Shown here: positions 34,162 to 43,547 of the stretch, piece after piece | How positions within the stretch are numbered: the first letter of the stretch is position 1 | Layout of the letters: each line of letters begins with the position of its first letter | Assembly: GCF_001661495.1 (NCBI RefSeq) | Contig: NZ_BDDT01000008.1 | Span: forward strand, 62,001 to 126,000 | Origin: Pseudoalteromonas prydzensis | GTDB taxonomy: Bacteria > Pseudomonadota > Gammaproteobacteria > Enterobacterales > Alteromonadaceae | Length of the DNA: 64,000 bases | Direction: 5' to 3' | Position numbers and translations under genes: made by a program | Notes under the pieces: generated by a model | Told to the model about the DNA's origin: nothing | Seen by the model: the letters and a program-made list of their open reading frames with translations, nothing else | Databases searched by the model: none

Positions 34162-35501
34162 TGCAATCGCAAATCTTACCTAGCCGTTCGGCTTTGGTTG
34201 ATCGGATTGCCCTACAGTTTGAATATGGGCAAAATCTAATTGTCTTACTGGGCCCATCCGGGCTTGGTAAAAGTTATCTTCTCGAAACTTTTATTACTGA
34301 TAAATACAGTGATTTTAATAAAGCATTTGTGCAGCTAAGTGCGCGTATGACCGATGCACAATTAATGAGTGAGTTACTTGAACAAAGTTTTCGCTCGCCA
34401 TTAATTGACCAAAATTTAAGCTTGTCAGAAAACTTTTATCAGCTTGCTAAACAACAGAACTGCGGCCCATGTCTATGGGTATTAGATGGCGGTCGGCATT
34501 TATCTGATGAAATGGTACAAGAACTGACAACGCTTGCCAAACAAAGCCCGACGACGTTATATATTTTACTTGCATCACAATCAGTCGGACAGTTTCAAAG
34601 CTCGGTAGAAATTCATTTAGAAGCACTTTCGATGGCTGAAAGTAAACAGCTTATGCAGTGCTACTTTGAAGATTTACCATACGATGAAGATCCTGTCTTT
34701 CAAACCTTTTTGCAAGAAGCGCATGGCAACCCAAGTTTATTATTAGCTTGGCAGCCGACACAGCATACTGCAAAAGTAACCGTGGCTGATAAAGTATCTT
34801 GGCGAGTACATTTAATTGCGTTGCTAGTAATTATTATGCTGTTGATTATTGGTTTTTTATATCAATCCGATATGACCCGTTGGTGGCAAGATTTTTATCA
34901 GCCTCAAGCAGAACCGCCTGTGGCGACGGCAATTCCTGTTGATAGTTTAAAGCAACCAGCAACAGAGCCTGCACCGCCAACAGACTCCTCAGCAGTCGCA
35001 GATGCAGATACTCAATTAGCTGAGCAACAAACTCAGCCAGAGCAAGTTCAGCCGCTTATTGATAATTCTGCCCAGGAAAATAATATCGCGGCAATACTAG
35101 ATAGTTTGGCGCCTGCCGCCGAGCCTGTGGATGTCACAACGAGTTTAGCCGATGATGTTATTGAGCCTGATGTGAGTAACGTAGCAGAAGCTATTCTGCC
35201 CGTTGATAATCGCTGGTATCTGCAGCAGAGTGATGAACAACTGGTGATCCAACTACTAGCGGTGACTCAACAAAAAATTGCCGAGCAGTATGCGGTTGAA
35301 CAAGGGTTACAACCACTGGCTAAGGTCTATCAGACGCGCCGTAATGGCAAATTGTGGTGGCTAGTAACTTATGGTAGTTATGATAACTTAAAAAGTGCTA
35401 AAGAGGCGTTATCTAAGTTACCAGAAGCTGTGCGTAAAAATCAGCCATTTTATAAAAAAATCAGTAAAATAAAACAAGAAATCGCGTTACTAGATCAGTA
35501 A
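34161..35501 (+). CDS. damX: DamX-like AAA/SPOR cell-division protein
   Basis: A 446-residue protein with an N-terminal ATPase-like domain (Walker A GPSGLGKSYLLE near residue 31; LWVLDGGRHL in the Walker B position). A membrane segment at about 213-233 is followed by a long Pro/Gln/Asp-rich periplasmic linker and a C-terminal SPOR domain (about 350-446) containing LVTYGSYDNLKSAKEALSKL. SPOR domains bind septal peptidoglycan. Its place between aroB and dam identifies it as DamX. The Walker A keeps Lys and Ser, so nucleotide binding is plausible. Confidence 0.9.
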   Translation: MQSQILPSRSALVDRIALQFEYGQNLIVLLGPSGLGKSYLLETFITDKYSDFNKAFVQLSARMTDAQLMSELLEQSFRSPLIDQNLSLSENFYQLAKQQNCGPCLWVLDGGRHLSDEMVQELTTLAKQSPTTLYILLASQSVGQFQSSVEIHLEALSMAESKQLMQCYFEDLPYDEDPVFQTFLQEAHGNPSLLLAWQPTQHTAKVTVADKVSWRVHLIALLVIIMLLIIGFLYQSDMTRWWQDFYQPQAEPPVATAIPVDSLKQPATEPAPPTDSSAVADADTQLAEQQTQPEQVQPLIDNSAQENNIAAILDSLAPAAEPVDVTTSLADDVIEPDVSNVAEAILPVDNRWYLQQSDEQLVIQLLAVTQQKIAEQYAVEQGLQPLAKVYQTRRNGKLWWLVTYGSYDNLKSAKEALSKLPEAVRKNQPFYKKISKIKQEIALLDQ

Positions 35502-35554
35502 ACTTACTTTGATTAGTGTAAAATCGCGGCACACCAGTTTGAAGTAAAGAGCCG

Positions 35555-36406
35555 ATGCAGAAAAAGACCAGAGCCTTCCTTAAATGGGCTGGCGGAAAAT
35601 ACAGCTTAGTTGAAGATATTAGCACACGCTTAAATGACGCGAGTAAACACGCTGATACCTTAGTTGAACCGTTTGTTGGCGCTGGCTCGGTATTTTTAAA
35701 TACAAATTTTAAACATTATATTCTCAATGATATAAATGCTGATCTGATCAACCTTTATAACGAGCTAAAAAACTCTCCTGACGAATTCATTAGTGACGCT
35801 AAAAAGCTATTTGTTGATTTGAATAATCAAGCGGACGCGTACTACGATTATCGCGTTCAGTTTAATCAAAGCAATGATATTTATGAGCGAGCGATTTTAT
35901 TTTTATACATGAATCGCCATGGCTACAATGGCTTGTGTCGCTATAATCTAAAAGGCATTTTTAATGTGCCATTTGGTAAGTATAAGCGGCCTTATTTTCC
36001 TGAAAATGAAATGTACTTTTTTGCTGAGAAAGCGCAACAGGCTACATTTACTTGTTTAGGTTACGATGATGTATTTAAATTAGTGCCGGATAATGCGGTG
36101 ATCTATTGTGATCCACCGTATGTACCTTTGAGCAAAACGGCTTCGTTTACTTCATATGCAAAGGGTGGTTTTAATTTAGATGATCAGGCAAATTTAGCGA
36201 ACCTTGCTGAGCAAGCTGCATTTGAGAACAAAACACCGGTATTGATCTCAAACCACGATACGGTCTGGACTCGTAAAATATATAGCCAAGCAACTTTGGC
36301 AGAAATTCAAGTCAAACGTACCATTAGTCCAAAAGGTGGCTCACGTAATAAAGTGAACGAGCTAATGGCTATGTATTTAGCACCCAAGCCACCACGCCAT
36401 AAATAG
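35555..36406 (+). CDS. dam: DNA adenine methyltransferase Dam
   Basis: A 283-residue N6-adenine methyltransferase expected to modify GATC. FLKWAGGKYSLVEDI binds S-adenosylmethionine, EPFVGAGSVFLN is motif I, and the catalytic DPPY is in IYCDPPYVPLSKTASF. NRHGYNGLCRYN is typical of Dam/DpnM-type enzymes. It belongs with aroK, aroB and damX, so it is the housekeeping Dam of mismatch repair and replication control rather than a restriction partner. Its last 38 bases overlap the convergent DUF2970 gene. Confidence 0.96.
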   Translation: MQKKTRAFLKWAGGKYSLVEDISTRLNDASKHADTLVEPFVGAGSVFLNTNFKHYILNDINADLINLYNELKNSPDEFISDAKKLFVDLNNQADAYYDYRVQFNQSNDIYERAILFLYMNRHGYNGLCRYNLKGIFNVPFGKYKRPYFPENEMYFFAEKAQQATFTCLGYDDVFKLVPDNAVIYCDPPYVPLSKTASFTSYAKGGFNLDDQANLANLAEQAAFENKTPVLISNHDTVWTRKIYSQATLAEIQVKRTISPKGGSRNKVNELMAMYLAPKPPRHK

Positions 36407-36554
36407 CGGCAACAAAAATAATAAATAATATAACGGCGATAATGATAATACTAAGCGGGGAGTGTTGTTTGAAGTCAGATTGGCGTTTGTGTTCAGATTG
36501 CACACCAAAGAATGCCGCAATAACACTTTGCAAGGCACTGATCAGCTGTTGCAT
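36369..36554 (-). CDS. DUF2970 small membrane protein
   Basis: A 61-residue protein with one C-terminal membrane segment (PLSIIIIAVILFIIFVAAIY) after an amphipathic N-terminus containing ALQSVIAAFFGVQSE and the DF-x-H pattern of the DUF2970 family. Function unknown. It follows the next gene (36559) by 4 bases and its 3' end runs 38 bases into dam from the opposite strand. Confidence 0.8.
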   Translation of the reverse strand: MQQLISALQSVIAAFFGVQSEHKRQSDFKQHSPLSIIIIAVILFIIFVAAIYGVVAWVLNT

Positions 36555-36558
36555 TTAA

Positions 36559-36852
36559 TTAAAACCGCGGGCTAAGAGAACGCGCTTTTTGTGGTTCATC
36601 TGAGCTAGTTAATAGCTCAAGTAAATCTAAATAATGAAATTGTGCACTGCGACTATCACCAGTGAGCCATGACATCCAAGTTGATTCTTGTTCTACTTTC
36701 ATGCATTGCACTGAATTATTAATTGTTAGGTGTCCAGAGCTACATTGGCAATCGTTTGCCACCATAAGTTCATCATCACTTTGTGAAAAATAGCTTATAG
36801 TACTGATAGTTAGAGCAGTAGCAGTTAAGATCCCGATTTTAAAAGCACGCAT
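36559..36852 (-). CDS. Hypothetical exported or membrane-anchored protein
   Basis: A 97-residue protein I do not recognise. The N-terminus MRAFKIGILTATALTISTIS looks like a signal peptide or anchor. Two cysteines lie close together in CQCSSGHL and a third in VQCMKVEQ. A DUF2970 gene follows after 4 bases, so they form a two-gene unit. The 345 bases upstream, to rpe, are very AT-rich and hold no other gene that I can support; they must contain divergent promoters. Confidence 0.65.
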   Translation of the reverse strand: MRAFKIGILTATALTISTISYFSQSDDELMVANDCQCSSGHLTINNSVQCMKVEQESTWMSWLTGDSRSAQFHYLDLLELLTSSDEPQKARSLSPRF

Positions 36853-37197
36853 TTGACTAAGTCCATAATAGTGTAACTCATTAGAGCATACATAAAAAAC
36901 GCTTAAATAACAAACTTAATTTACCCTTAACAATTATAAATTTTTAATAAAATTAAAAGCTTAAGGTAAAAATAATGTTTAAATTTAGTTGCTTGAAATT
37001 CAACCGTTGCGTTTAACTAAATAGAATAAAAACTTAAATGAGTTAATTGTTCCGTTTATTATTTTGCTCATTATTAGCTGTAATACAAAACATTGCATAT
37101 TTATTTTCCCGCGTTCGGGTTATTTGTTACATTAAGCGCATTAAAGGCTTAGTAACTCAGCTTAAGTGCATTTTTGAATACACACTAAGGATTGTCT

Positions 37198-37881
37198 ATG
37201 TTGGAAACACTGCAAAAGTACCTTATTGCTCCGTCTATTTTATCGGCTGACTTTGCTCGTTTGGGTGAAGATGTTGATCGTGTTTTAGCCTCAGGTGCAG
37301 ACGTAGTTCATTTTGATGTCATGGATAATCACTATGTGCCAAATTTAACAATTGGTCCTATGGTCTGCAAAGCACTGCGTGATTACGGCATTAAAGCGCC
37401 TATTGATGTGCATTTAATGGTAAAACCCGTTGATAGTTTAATTCCACAGTTTGCAGATGCTGGCGCGTCGATTATTACCTTTCACCCAGAAGCCAGTGAG
37501 CACATTGATCGTACTTTACAGCTGATCAAAGATCATGGATGCCAAGCTGGGCTAGTGTTTAATCCTGCTACGAGCTTAAGCTACTTAGAACATGTAATTG
37601 ATAAGCTTGATGTGATTTTATTAATGTCGGTGAATCCCGGTTTTGGCGGTCAAAGTTTTATTCCTCATACGTTAGAAAAACTACGCCAAGCACGGAAAAT
37701 CATTGATGATTCAGGCCGCGCAATTCGCTTAGAAGTGGATGGCGGAATAAAAGTTGACAATATAGCTGCCGCCGCACAAGCAGGGGCCGATATGTTTGTT
37801 GCCGGCTCAGCTATTTTTAACCAACCAGATTATAAAGTGGTGATAGAGCAAATGCGCGAACAGTTAAAAGGTGTTAAATAA
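37198..37881 (+). CDS. rpe: Ribulose-phosphate 3-epimerase
   Basis: A 227-residue TIM-barrel epimerase interconverting ribulose-5-phosphate and xylulose-5-phosphate. Conserved stretches are [35 protein letters not shown] with metal ligands, [26 protein letters not shown] and [13 protein letters not shown]. The ATG at 37198 is used, preceded by AAGG; a TTG 6 bases earlier is less likely. Its stop overlaps the gph start (TAATG). Confidence 0.97.
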   Translation: MLETLQKYLIAPSILSADFARLGEDVDRVLASGADVVHFDVMDNHYVPNLTIGPMVCKALRDYGIKAPIDVHLMVKPVDSLIPQFADAGASIITFHPEASEHIDRTLQLIKDHGCQAGLVFNPATSLSYLEHVIDKLDVILLMSVNPGFGGQSFIPHTLEKLRQARKIIDDSGRAIRLEVDGGIKVDNIAAAAQAGADMFVAGSAIFNQPDYKVVIEQMREQLKGVK

Positions 37882-38546
37882 TGAAGTACGATGCTGCTTT
37901 ATTTGATTTAGATGGCACTTTAGTTGATAGCGTTTATGATTTATATATCGCCATGAACCTGACCTTATCTGATTTGGCCTTTCCTATTGTTAGCCAAAGC
38001 TTAGTACAAAGCTGGGTCGGAAATGGCATTGAAACTTTAGTCAAACGGGGTTTGAGTGGTGATATGCAAGTTAGTGAGCATTTAGACACTGCACTTGCAG
38101 ATAAAGCCATTGCGTTGTTTTATGGGCATTATGAACAACTCGTTGGTGAATACAGTGTATTGTACCAACATGTGGAAACCGGCTTGGCGGCATTGCGAGG
38201 TATACCAAAAGCGCTGATCACCAATAAAGCGCGATGTTTCACAGAGAAACTACTCGATAAACTTGTGCTAACGAGTCACTTTGAGGTTATCGTCTGTGGT
38301 GACGACATGGCTAAAAAGCCCTCTGCTGAGCCGCTGTTGTTTGCTTGTCAGCAATTAAATGTGCCCGTTAGCCAAGCAATAATGATCGGTGATTCAAAAA
38401 GTGATATTTTAGCTGCACGAGCAGCCAATATCGATATGCTTGCGCTAACTTATGGTTATAACCAAGGTGAAAACTTGAGTGATTATAATCCGCAGTACCT
38501 CTGTGATACATTCTTAGATATACTACCCGTTCTTAATCAGCGGTAA
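37881..38546 (+). CDS. gph: Phosphoglycolate phosphatase (HAD family)
   Basis: A 221-residue HAD hydrolase: nucleophile motif ALFDLDGTLVDS, motif II ALITNKA, and motif III with KKPSAEPLLFAC and MIGDSKSDILAA. The dam-rpe-gph-trpS order is the same as in E. coli, which supports phosphoglycolate phosphatase over other HAD activities. It removes 2-phosphoglycolate formed during DNA repair. Confidence 0.93.
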   Translation: MKYDAALFDLDGTLVDSVYDLYIAMNLTLSDLAFPIVSQSLVQSWVGNGIETLVKRGLSGDMQVSEHLDTALADKAIALFYGHYEQLVGEYSVLYQHVETGLAALRGIPKALITNKARCFTEKLLDKLVLTSHFEVIVCGDDMAKKPSAEPLLFACQQLNVPVSQAIMIGDSKSDILAARAANIDMLALTYGYNQGENLSDYNPQYLCDTFLDILPVLNQR

Positions 38547-38609
38547 ACGACATTTAAGTTAGTGTTGTTAATTTTAGTATTTTTTATTTTAGTAATATAA
38601 AGGAACATC

Positions 38610-39614
38610 ATGAGTAAACCAGTAGTGTTAAGTGGCATGCAGCCAACCGGTGGGATGACAATAGGCAATTATGTTGGCGCTATTAACCAGTGGGTAAAGC
38701 TACAGGAAGAATATGACAGTCACTTTATGTTAGCCGATTTACACGCGATTACCGTGCGTCAAGACCCTGAATTGTTAAGAACCCGTGTATTAGACGGTAT
38801 TGCTTTGTATGTCGCTTGTGGCATTAACCCTGAAAAAGCCGCGCTTTTTGTACAATCGCAAGTGCCAGAGCATGCTCAGTTAGGTTGGGTATTAAACTGT
38901 TATGCACAAATGGGTGAGCTAAACCGCATGACCCAATTTAAAGACAAGTCAGCCAAGAACACGAATAATGTGAATGTTGGTTTATATGCATACCCAGTAC
39001 TGCAAGCGGCTGATATTTTACTTTATCAAGCAGCACAAGTACCTGTAGGTGATGACCAAAAGCAGCATTTAGAATTGACCCGTGATATCGCTACACGTTT
39101 TAATAATCTATACGGCGACGTATTCACAATTCCAGAACCTTACATTCCAGAATTTGGCGCGCGGGTAATGAGCTTGCAAGACCCACTGAAAAAAATGTCT
39201 AAATCAGATGAAAATCCAAATGGTTTTATCATGATGTTAGATGAACCGAAAAAGATTGAGAAAAAGCTGAAAAAAGCAGTCACTGATTCAGATGAACAAG
39301 CACGTATTTATTTTAATCGTACTGAAAAACCAGGTGTATCAAATTTATTAACGCTTATGTCTGTTGCCACTAAACGCTCAATTGAAGAGTTAGTGCCAGA
39401 GTACGAAGACAAAATGTATGGCCACCTGAAAAAAGATACAGCTGATGCGGTTGTTAGTATGATAGAACCAATTCAAGCACGCTTTAAAGAAATTCGTGAA
39501 GATCAAACCATGCTTGATACCATCATGAAAACTGGCGCTGAAAAAGCCAGCGCTCGCGCAGAGGTAACTCTAAAGTCAGTGTACGATGCATTAGGTTTTA
39601 TCCCTCGCCCGTAA
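38610..39614 (+). CDS. trpS: Tryptophanyl-tRNA synthetase
   Basis: A 334-residue class I aminoacyl-tRNA synthetase, the same length as E. coli TrpS. The HIGH-equivalent is in [17 protein letters not shown] and the KMSKS loop is in [31 protein letters not shown] and the [12 protein letters not shown] stretch form the substrate pocket. AAAGGA precedes the ATG. It is followed by a strong terminator. Confidence 0.98.
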   Translation: MSKPVVLSGMQPTGGMTIGNYVGAINQWVKLQEEYDSHFMLADLHAITVRQDPELLRTRVLDGIALYVACGINPEKAALFVQSQVPEHAQLGWVLNCYAQMGELNRMTQFKDKSAKNTNNVNVGLYAYPVLQAADILLYQAAQVPVGDDQKQHLELTRDIATRFNNLYGDVFTIPEPYIPEFGARVMSLQDPLKKMSKSDENPNGFIMMLDEPKKIEKKLKKAVTDSDEQARIYFNRTEKPGVSNLLTLMSVATKRSIEELVPEYEDKMYGHLKKDTADAVVSMIEPIQARFKEIREDQTMLDTIMKTGAEKASARAEVTLKSVYDALGFIPRP

Positions 39615-39630
39615 TTTAGATTTAGTCGAT

Positions 39631-39669
39631 AAAAAACCGCTTTCGAATAGTATTCTTAAGCGGTTTTTT
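39631..39669 (+). terminator. Terminator of trpS
   Basis: AAAAAACCGCTT (39631-39642) pairs perfectly with AAGCGGTTTTTT (39658-39669). The loop holds a small GAATAGTATTC palindrome. Confidence 0.93.
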
Positions 39670-39733
39670 ACGTTTAAATAATGGTATTTCAGCTGCACTA
39701 ATTGTTGCCTAGCGCAGCTTTTTTGATTGCGCA

Positions 39734-40006
39734 TTATGCTTTACTTAATTTATCAGCTAATTTTGCATCGATTTGTTTTTGTAGCTCATCCATTGATTTT
39801 TCTAAGCTCATATTTAATTTTGTATCTAAGCCATTCTCGAATACTTGCTCTTTTGCCTGTGCTTGTTGCACCACTGATTTAGAAATATGTACGCTGCCTA
39901 ACTGTTGCATTACTAACTCAGGGTTGCCGGCTGCCATCGCTGAAGATGCGCCAAATGCTGCAGTGATTAGTAATACTGGTAATGTTTTTTTGATTAAATT
40001 TTTCAT
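39734..40006 (-). CDS. Small exported protein of unknown function
   Basis: A 90-residue protein with a clear signal peptide (LPVLLITAAFGASSAMAAG, cleavage after AMA). The mature region of about 65 residues is alpha-helical and charged (VVQQAQAKEQVFENGLDTK, LEKSMDELQKQIDAKLADKL). No cysteines or known domain. It is transcribed toward trpS and has its own upstream region; AAGGG precedes the ATG. A periplasmic helical protein is all that can be said. Confidence 0.7.
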   Translation of the reverse strand: MKNLIKKTLPVLLITAAFGASSAMAAGNPELVMQQLGSVHISKSVVQQAQAKEQVFENGLDTKLNMSLEKSMDELQKQIDAKLADKLSKA

Positions 40007-40281
40007 GATTAAACCCTTTTAAACTTTAGAATGTAGCTGCAATAATGAACTGCATTTAAGTATGCAGAGACATGTTTGCTGTTGACGGTGATAAGAATAG
40101 CGCTGGAAATTGATAAAGTCGCTTATCTAGATATGAGCAATTAATAGATAAGGTTTTTTGTTTTATTTTTAATTTTAATCAATAAGTTAAAGATGAACCT
40201 TATATTGCAATATAAGGTTTAACTACATAAATAATCGTCCCTGTGCTAGGGTTAGTAGATATAAAAAAAGAAATAAGCCTT

Positions 40282-42447
40282 ATGAATTATCAAATCGGAC
40301 CTTGGCAATTTATTAAAAACCGCTGCGTGGTTGTTGCAGGTAACATTGAACGAGAATTAGACCCGTTACTTATTAAGTTGCTGATACACTTTATTAGTAA
40401 GCCGCAGCGGATCATTGCCCGTCAAGAGTTGGTTGAGCAGGTATGGCAGCAAAGTTTTGTTGATGATAATGCGATTAATCGCGCTATTTCAGAGCTACGT
40501 AAACAGCTTTCACATCCAGTTGAAAAAGCCCCCTTACTAAAAACTCACTACCGTAAGGGCTATAGCTTGACTGTGGTTGCCACACCATTAGCTGAAGCTG
40601 AGCCGCAGTTACAGGCTACGATTGCGTCTTCGGCCGATAATATTAGCGATGCCCAGAGTAGCGTTGTGGTTTCGCCTGAGGAGCTTGCTGAGAGTAATGC
40701 AGGTAGCCAAACCCTAGTGGCTAATAACACTAAATCAAAACAATTTTCTATAATCGCTGGCGTGTTTTTACTGATTTTAATTAGCGTGATTGCCAGTTGG
40801 TTTGTGCTAAAAAACGTGGAGCAACATACCCCTGCGCAAGAGCAGATCATAAAAACCTCAGCAACAATTATCCCAAGTACATGGAACGTTGGGGCTGAAG
40901 CCGTACCAGTAATTTCTTTTGATAAGCAATATTTAGCATACAGCAATACTGATTTAACGAGTCAACAGCAGCATGCTTTTGTCAAGCGTATTGCTGATCA
41001 ACGAGAAGTTGAGCTTCATTACCAAGACTTTAATGTCTCTATTCTTTCGTGGCAGCACAAGCAGCATAGGGTATTGCTACAGGCAACTAATTTGTCTGAA
41101 CAACAATGCGTAATGGTATTGGTTGATTTAAGCGATTTTTTAAACCCCAGTGATGGCCAAGTAATACGAGAGTGTGATTTACGTTATACCGGTTATGCTC
41201 AACTGGATGAAAGTGGAACATTCTTATATTTCACTGAGTTTAAAAACAAACGGGGAGGCTCTGGCCTGTTTCGCTATAACACTGCAACGAAAAAGGAGAG
41301 TACGCTAGTCCCAAGTTCTGACTTATTGTATGGCGCATTAATGCCGCGCATTTCCCCATCAGGTCAATACATAGGGTATATTCAATCGCTGCAAAGTCAG
41401 CCTTTTACGTTTTTTACCTACAATTTACAGACCTCAGAAATAAAACGCTTTTTTCAAGCTCAGTCGAAAAACGTTAGTTTTGCATTTGATTGGCTGCCTG
41501 ATGAGGACACCGTATTTGTTTCTGAATATAACCGTTTAACCACGATTAATATTCCGGATGGTACTGTTTCTGTGCGTGAAATATCGCCTTATATGTCTGC
41601 TTATTATATCGCGGCTCAATCTGCTAATAGTTTTTACTTTTCTCCATCGCAAACCCAACAGCTATCTATATTCAAAGTCACTGATTTATTTTCGCCAGCT
41701 ATGCAAGGGCATCATTTATATGCGTCTGAAGGCAATAATTACAACGCATTACCACTACTTAAAGGCCAGCAGCCCAACACTTTGTTTATTTCTAGCCGCT
41801 CTGGTAATGCACAAATTTGGCTTGAACAAGGTAACCAGCAACTACAATTGAGTAACTTTACTGCCGAGCATGGCACGCCTGACTTTGGCTTTGTGAGAAT
41901 GGCCAGTAATGGCAAATTTTTATTATTAAAAATTAATGAAGAGCTTAACTTTTTTGATGTGCAAACAAAAAAACTACACACTATTACCGAACTTAAAGGA
42001 CGAAAAATTAGCAGCTATGCGTGGTCAGATAACAGCGAGCAAATATGGCTTACTGAGTTGCAAGATAAACGCTATCAGTTATGGCAGTTTAATTTAGTAA
42101 CTCGCGAACTGACGAAGCGTAGCGATATAGCCCCATATGCGCTACTTAATAATAATCAAGGCGATAGTTTTGCAGTCACCAGTGATGAACTGATCAGACT
42201 CGCGGATGATAAACGTTGGCAGCTTCCTGACAATGCACGAGCGACCTCTTTTCATGCAATCAATACCGATTATTTATATATTAGCGATGGCATTTCACGA
42301 GTAGCTCGTTTTAATTTAACTACTCATCAGCTTGAAGAAACTCAGGTTGATTTTAAGTCGTTTGCGTTTAATGTCACCGATAATAACGAGCTGTTATTCA
42401 ACCGCCGAGATGTGAAAGACACGCAAATAAAATTAGTCAGTTGGTAG
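40282..42447 (+). CDS. ToxR/CadC-type membrane transcription regulator with propeller-like periplasmic domain
   Basis: A 721-residue one-component regulator. Residues about 1-105 form an OmpR-type winged helix (LIARQELVEQVWQQSF-like recognition region, DDNAINRAISELRKQL, HYRKGYSLTV). One membrane segment lies near 155-177 (SIIAGVFLLILISVIASWFV). The large periplasmic part contains repeated TolB/WD-like strands (MPRISPSGQYIGYIQ, FAFDWLPDEDTVFVSEYN, SSYAWSDNSEQIWLTEL). The signal and target genes are unknown. ATG 40282 is chosen because the winged helix starts there. The upstream 275-base gap has no gene. Confidence 0.85.
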   Translation: MNYQIGPWQFIKNRCVVVAGNIERELDPLLIKLLIHFISKPQRIIARQELVEQVWQQSFVDDNAINRAISELRKQLSHPVEKAPLLKTHYRKGYSLTVVATPLAEAEPQLQATIASSADNISDAQSSVVVSPEELAESNAGSQTLVANNTKSKQFSIIAGVFLLILISVIASWFVLKNVEQHTPAQEQIIKTSATIIPSTWNVGAEAVPVISFDKQYLAYSNTDLTSQQQHAFVKRIADQREVELHYQDFNVSILSWQHKQHRVLLQATNLSEQQCVMVLVDLSDFLNPSDGQVIRECDLRYTGYAQLDESGTFLYFTEFKNKRGGSGLFRYNTATKKESTLVPSSDLLYGALMPRISPSGQYIGYIQSLQSQPFTFFTYNLQTSEIKRFFQAQSKNVSFAFDWLPDEDTVFVSEYNRLTTINIPDGTVSVREISPYMSAYYIAAQSANSFYFSPSQTQQLSIFKVTDLFSPAMQGHHLYASEGNNYNALPLLKGQQPNTLFISSRSGNAQIWLEQGNQQLQLSNFTAEHGTPDFGFVRMASNGKFLLLKINEELNFFDVQTKKLHTITELKGRKISSYAWSDNSEQIWLTELQDKRYQLWQFNLVTRELTKRSDIAPYALLNNNQGDSFAVTSDELIRLADDKRWQLPDNARATSFHAINTDYLYISDGISRVARFNLTTHQLEETQVDFKSFAFNVTDNNELLFNRRDVKDTQIKLVSW

Positions 42448-42482
42448 GGGATGGGCGCTAGCTGTTGTGTTGTTGCAGGCAA

Positions 42483-43529
42483 CTAAGGCGCTTTTATTCC
42501 TGGTGAATCACAGGCTTTTACTGTAAAGCTGTAGCCGTAGGGTTTGCTATTATCTAATGCTATCTCGACAATTTCGTAATCATTTAGCTCAACAACTTTG
42601 GTGTTTGGGGCTTTTTTACAACGCGAGTAGCTATTCGCTTCAAAGCTGTAGGCAAAAATAGCGATTAGCCGTTTACTGCGCTCAAAGTAGCCTTTGGTAT
42701 CAAGAAAAGAATACACCGCATTGGAAATGTCGGTATCACCTTCTACAGTGAGTGTTGGTCGTTCATTCGCATCTGTATCAGACTCAGTTTGCTGTTGTAT
42801 TTTCTCAGATAATTGCTCTATTGCTTGCTCTTGTTGGGCTTTTGGCTTGCTTGATAGTTGCTGGCTTTGTGAATAGGTGCTTGCCATATCATCAATAATT
42901 TCGGCTGTGGGCTTACCATCTACAAACGAAAAGATATTAAGGATCACCACACTTGCTAGCACGAAACGCAATAGGGCTGTTAGCAAGGGCGAATAACTTT
43001 GGGTGATGAATTTAATGCGATCAGAGCCAAAAGGTTTGATCAGCAACAGGGCGAGAATATACAAGGGCAAAAGTAATTGCAGCCCTAGTAGCGTTGCAAG
43101 GGTGATCCCTAACGCCCAAGGGGGTAAGTAGATCAAGGTTGCAAAGTTATGGGTGTAATTTAACTGACTTGCTGACACCATAGTGACTTCGTTGACAATG
43201 CCGCTGGCACTGGCGAGCACAAAGTTGGCAATGGTTGCGTAAAAAATTAGTATTAACGCTTTTCCGGCAAGTGAATGCCAAAGGTGATTAAACTTAGGCC
43301 AAAACTCAACAATTAAGGCAATAATACTCAGGGCAGTGCAAAGCCAGCCTGATTGCAAAACAACGAGGCTGGCTAATGCCAGTAGATACAGTTTCTGTGC
43401 AGTACTTAAATTAAACCAAATAGCCTGACCGCGTTTAAAAATACGCTTTGCATGCACTTGCCAACTCGCGTGCTGTTGTTTGAGTTGTTTGTTAGCGCGC
43501 CATTTGATTACTTTTAGATACCGTTGCAT
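42483..43529 (-). CDS. Unrecognised membrane protein
   Basis: A 348-residue protein I cannot assign. A basic N-terminus (KWRANKQLKQQ) is followed by about four to five membrane segments between residues 45 and 205. A Gln/Ser-rich hydrophilic stretch with coiled-coil character (KPKAQQEQAIEQLSEKIQQQ) comes next, then a C-terminal domain with two cysteines (YSRCKKAP, TVKACDSPG). It is transcribed in the same direction as uvrA and lies 18 bases after its stop, so readthrough from uvrA is possible. Confidence 0.65.
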   Translation of the reverse strand: MQRYLKVIKWRANKQLKQQHASWQVHAKRIFKRGQAIWFNLSTAQKLYLLALASLVVLQSGWLCTALSIIALIVEFWPKFNHLWHSLAGKALILIFYATIANFVLASASGIVNEVTMVSASQLNYTHNFATLIYLPPWALGITLATLLGLQLLLPLYILALLLIKPFGSDRIKFITQSYSPLLTALLRFVLASVVILNIFSFVDGKPTAEIIDDMASTYSQSQQLSSKPKAQQEQAIEQLSEKIQQQTESDTDANERPTLTVEGDTDISNAVYSFLDTKGYFERSKRLIAIFAYSFEANSYSRCKKAPNTKVVELNDYEIVEIALDNSKPYGYSFTVKACDSPGIKAP

Positions 43530-43547
43530 ATTTAATAAAGTTGCCGC

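Noticed and set aside
37047..37250. 67-codon open frame before rpe
   Set aside because: It overlaps the rpe start, has AT-driven composition, and has no ribosome-binding site or homology.
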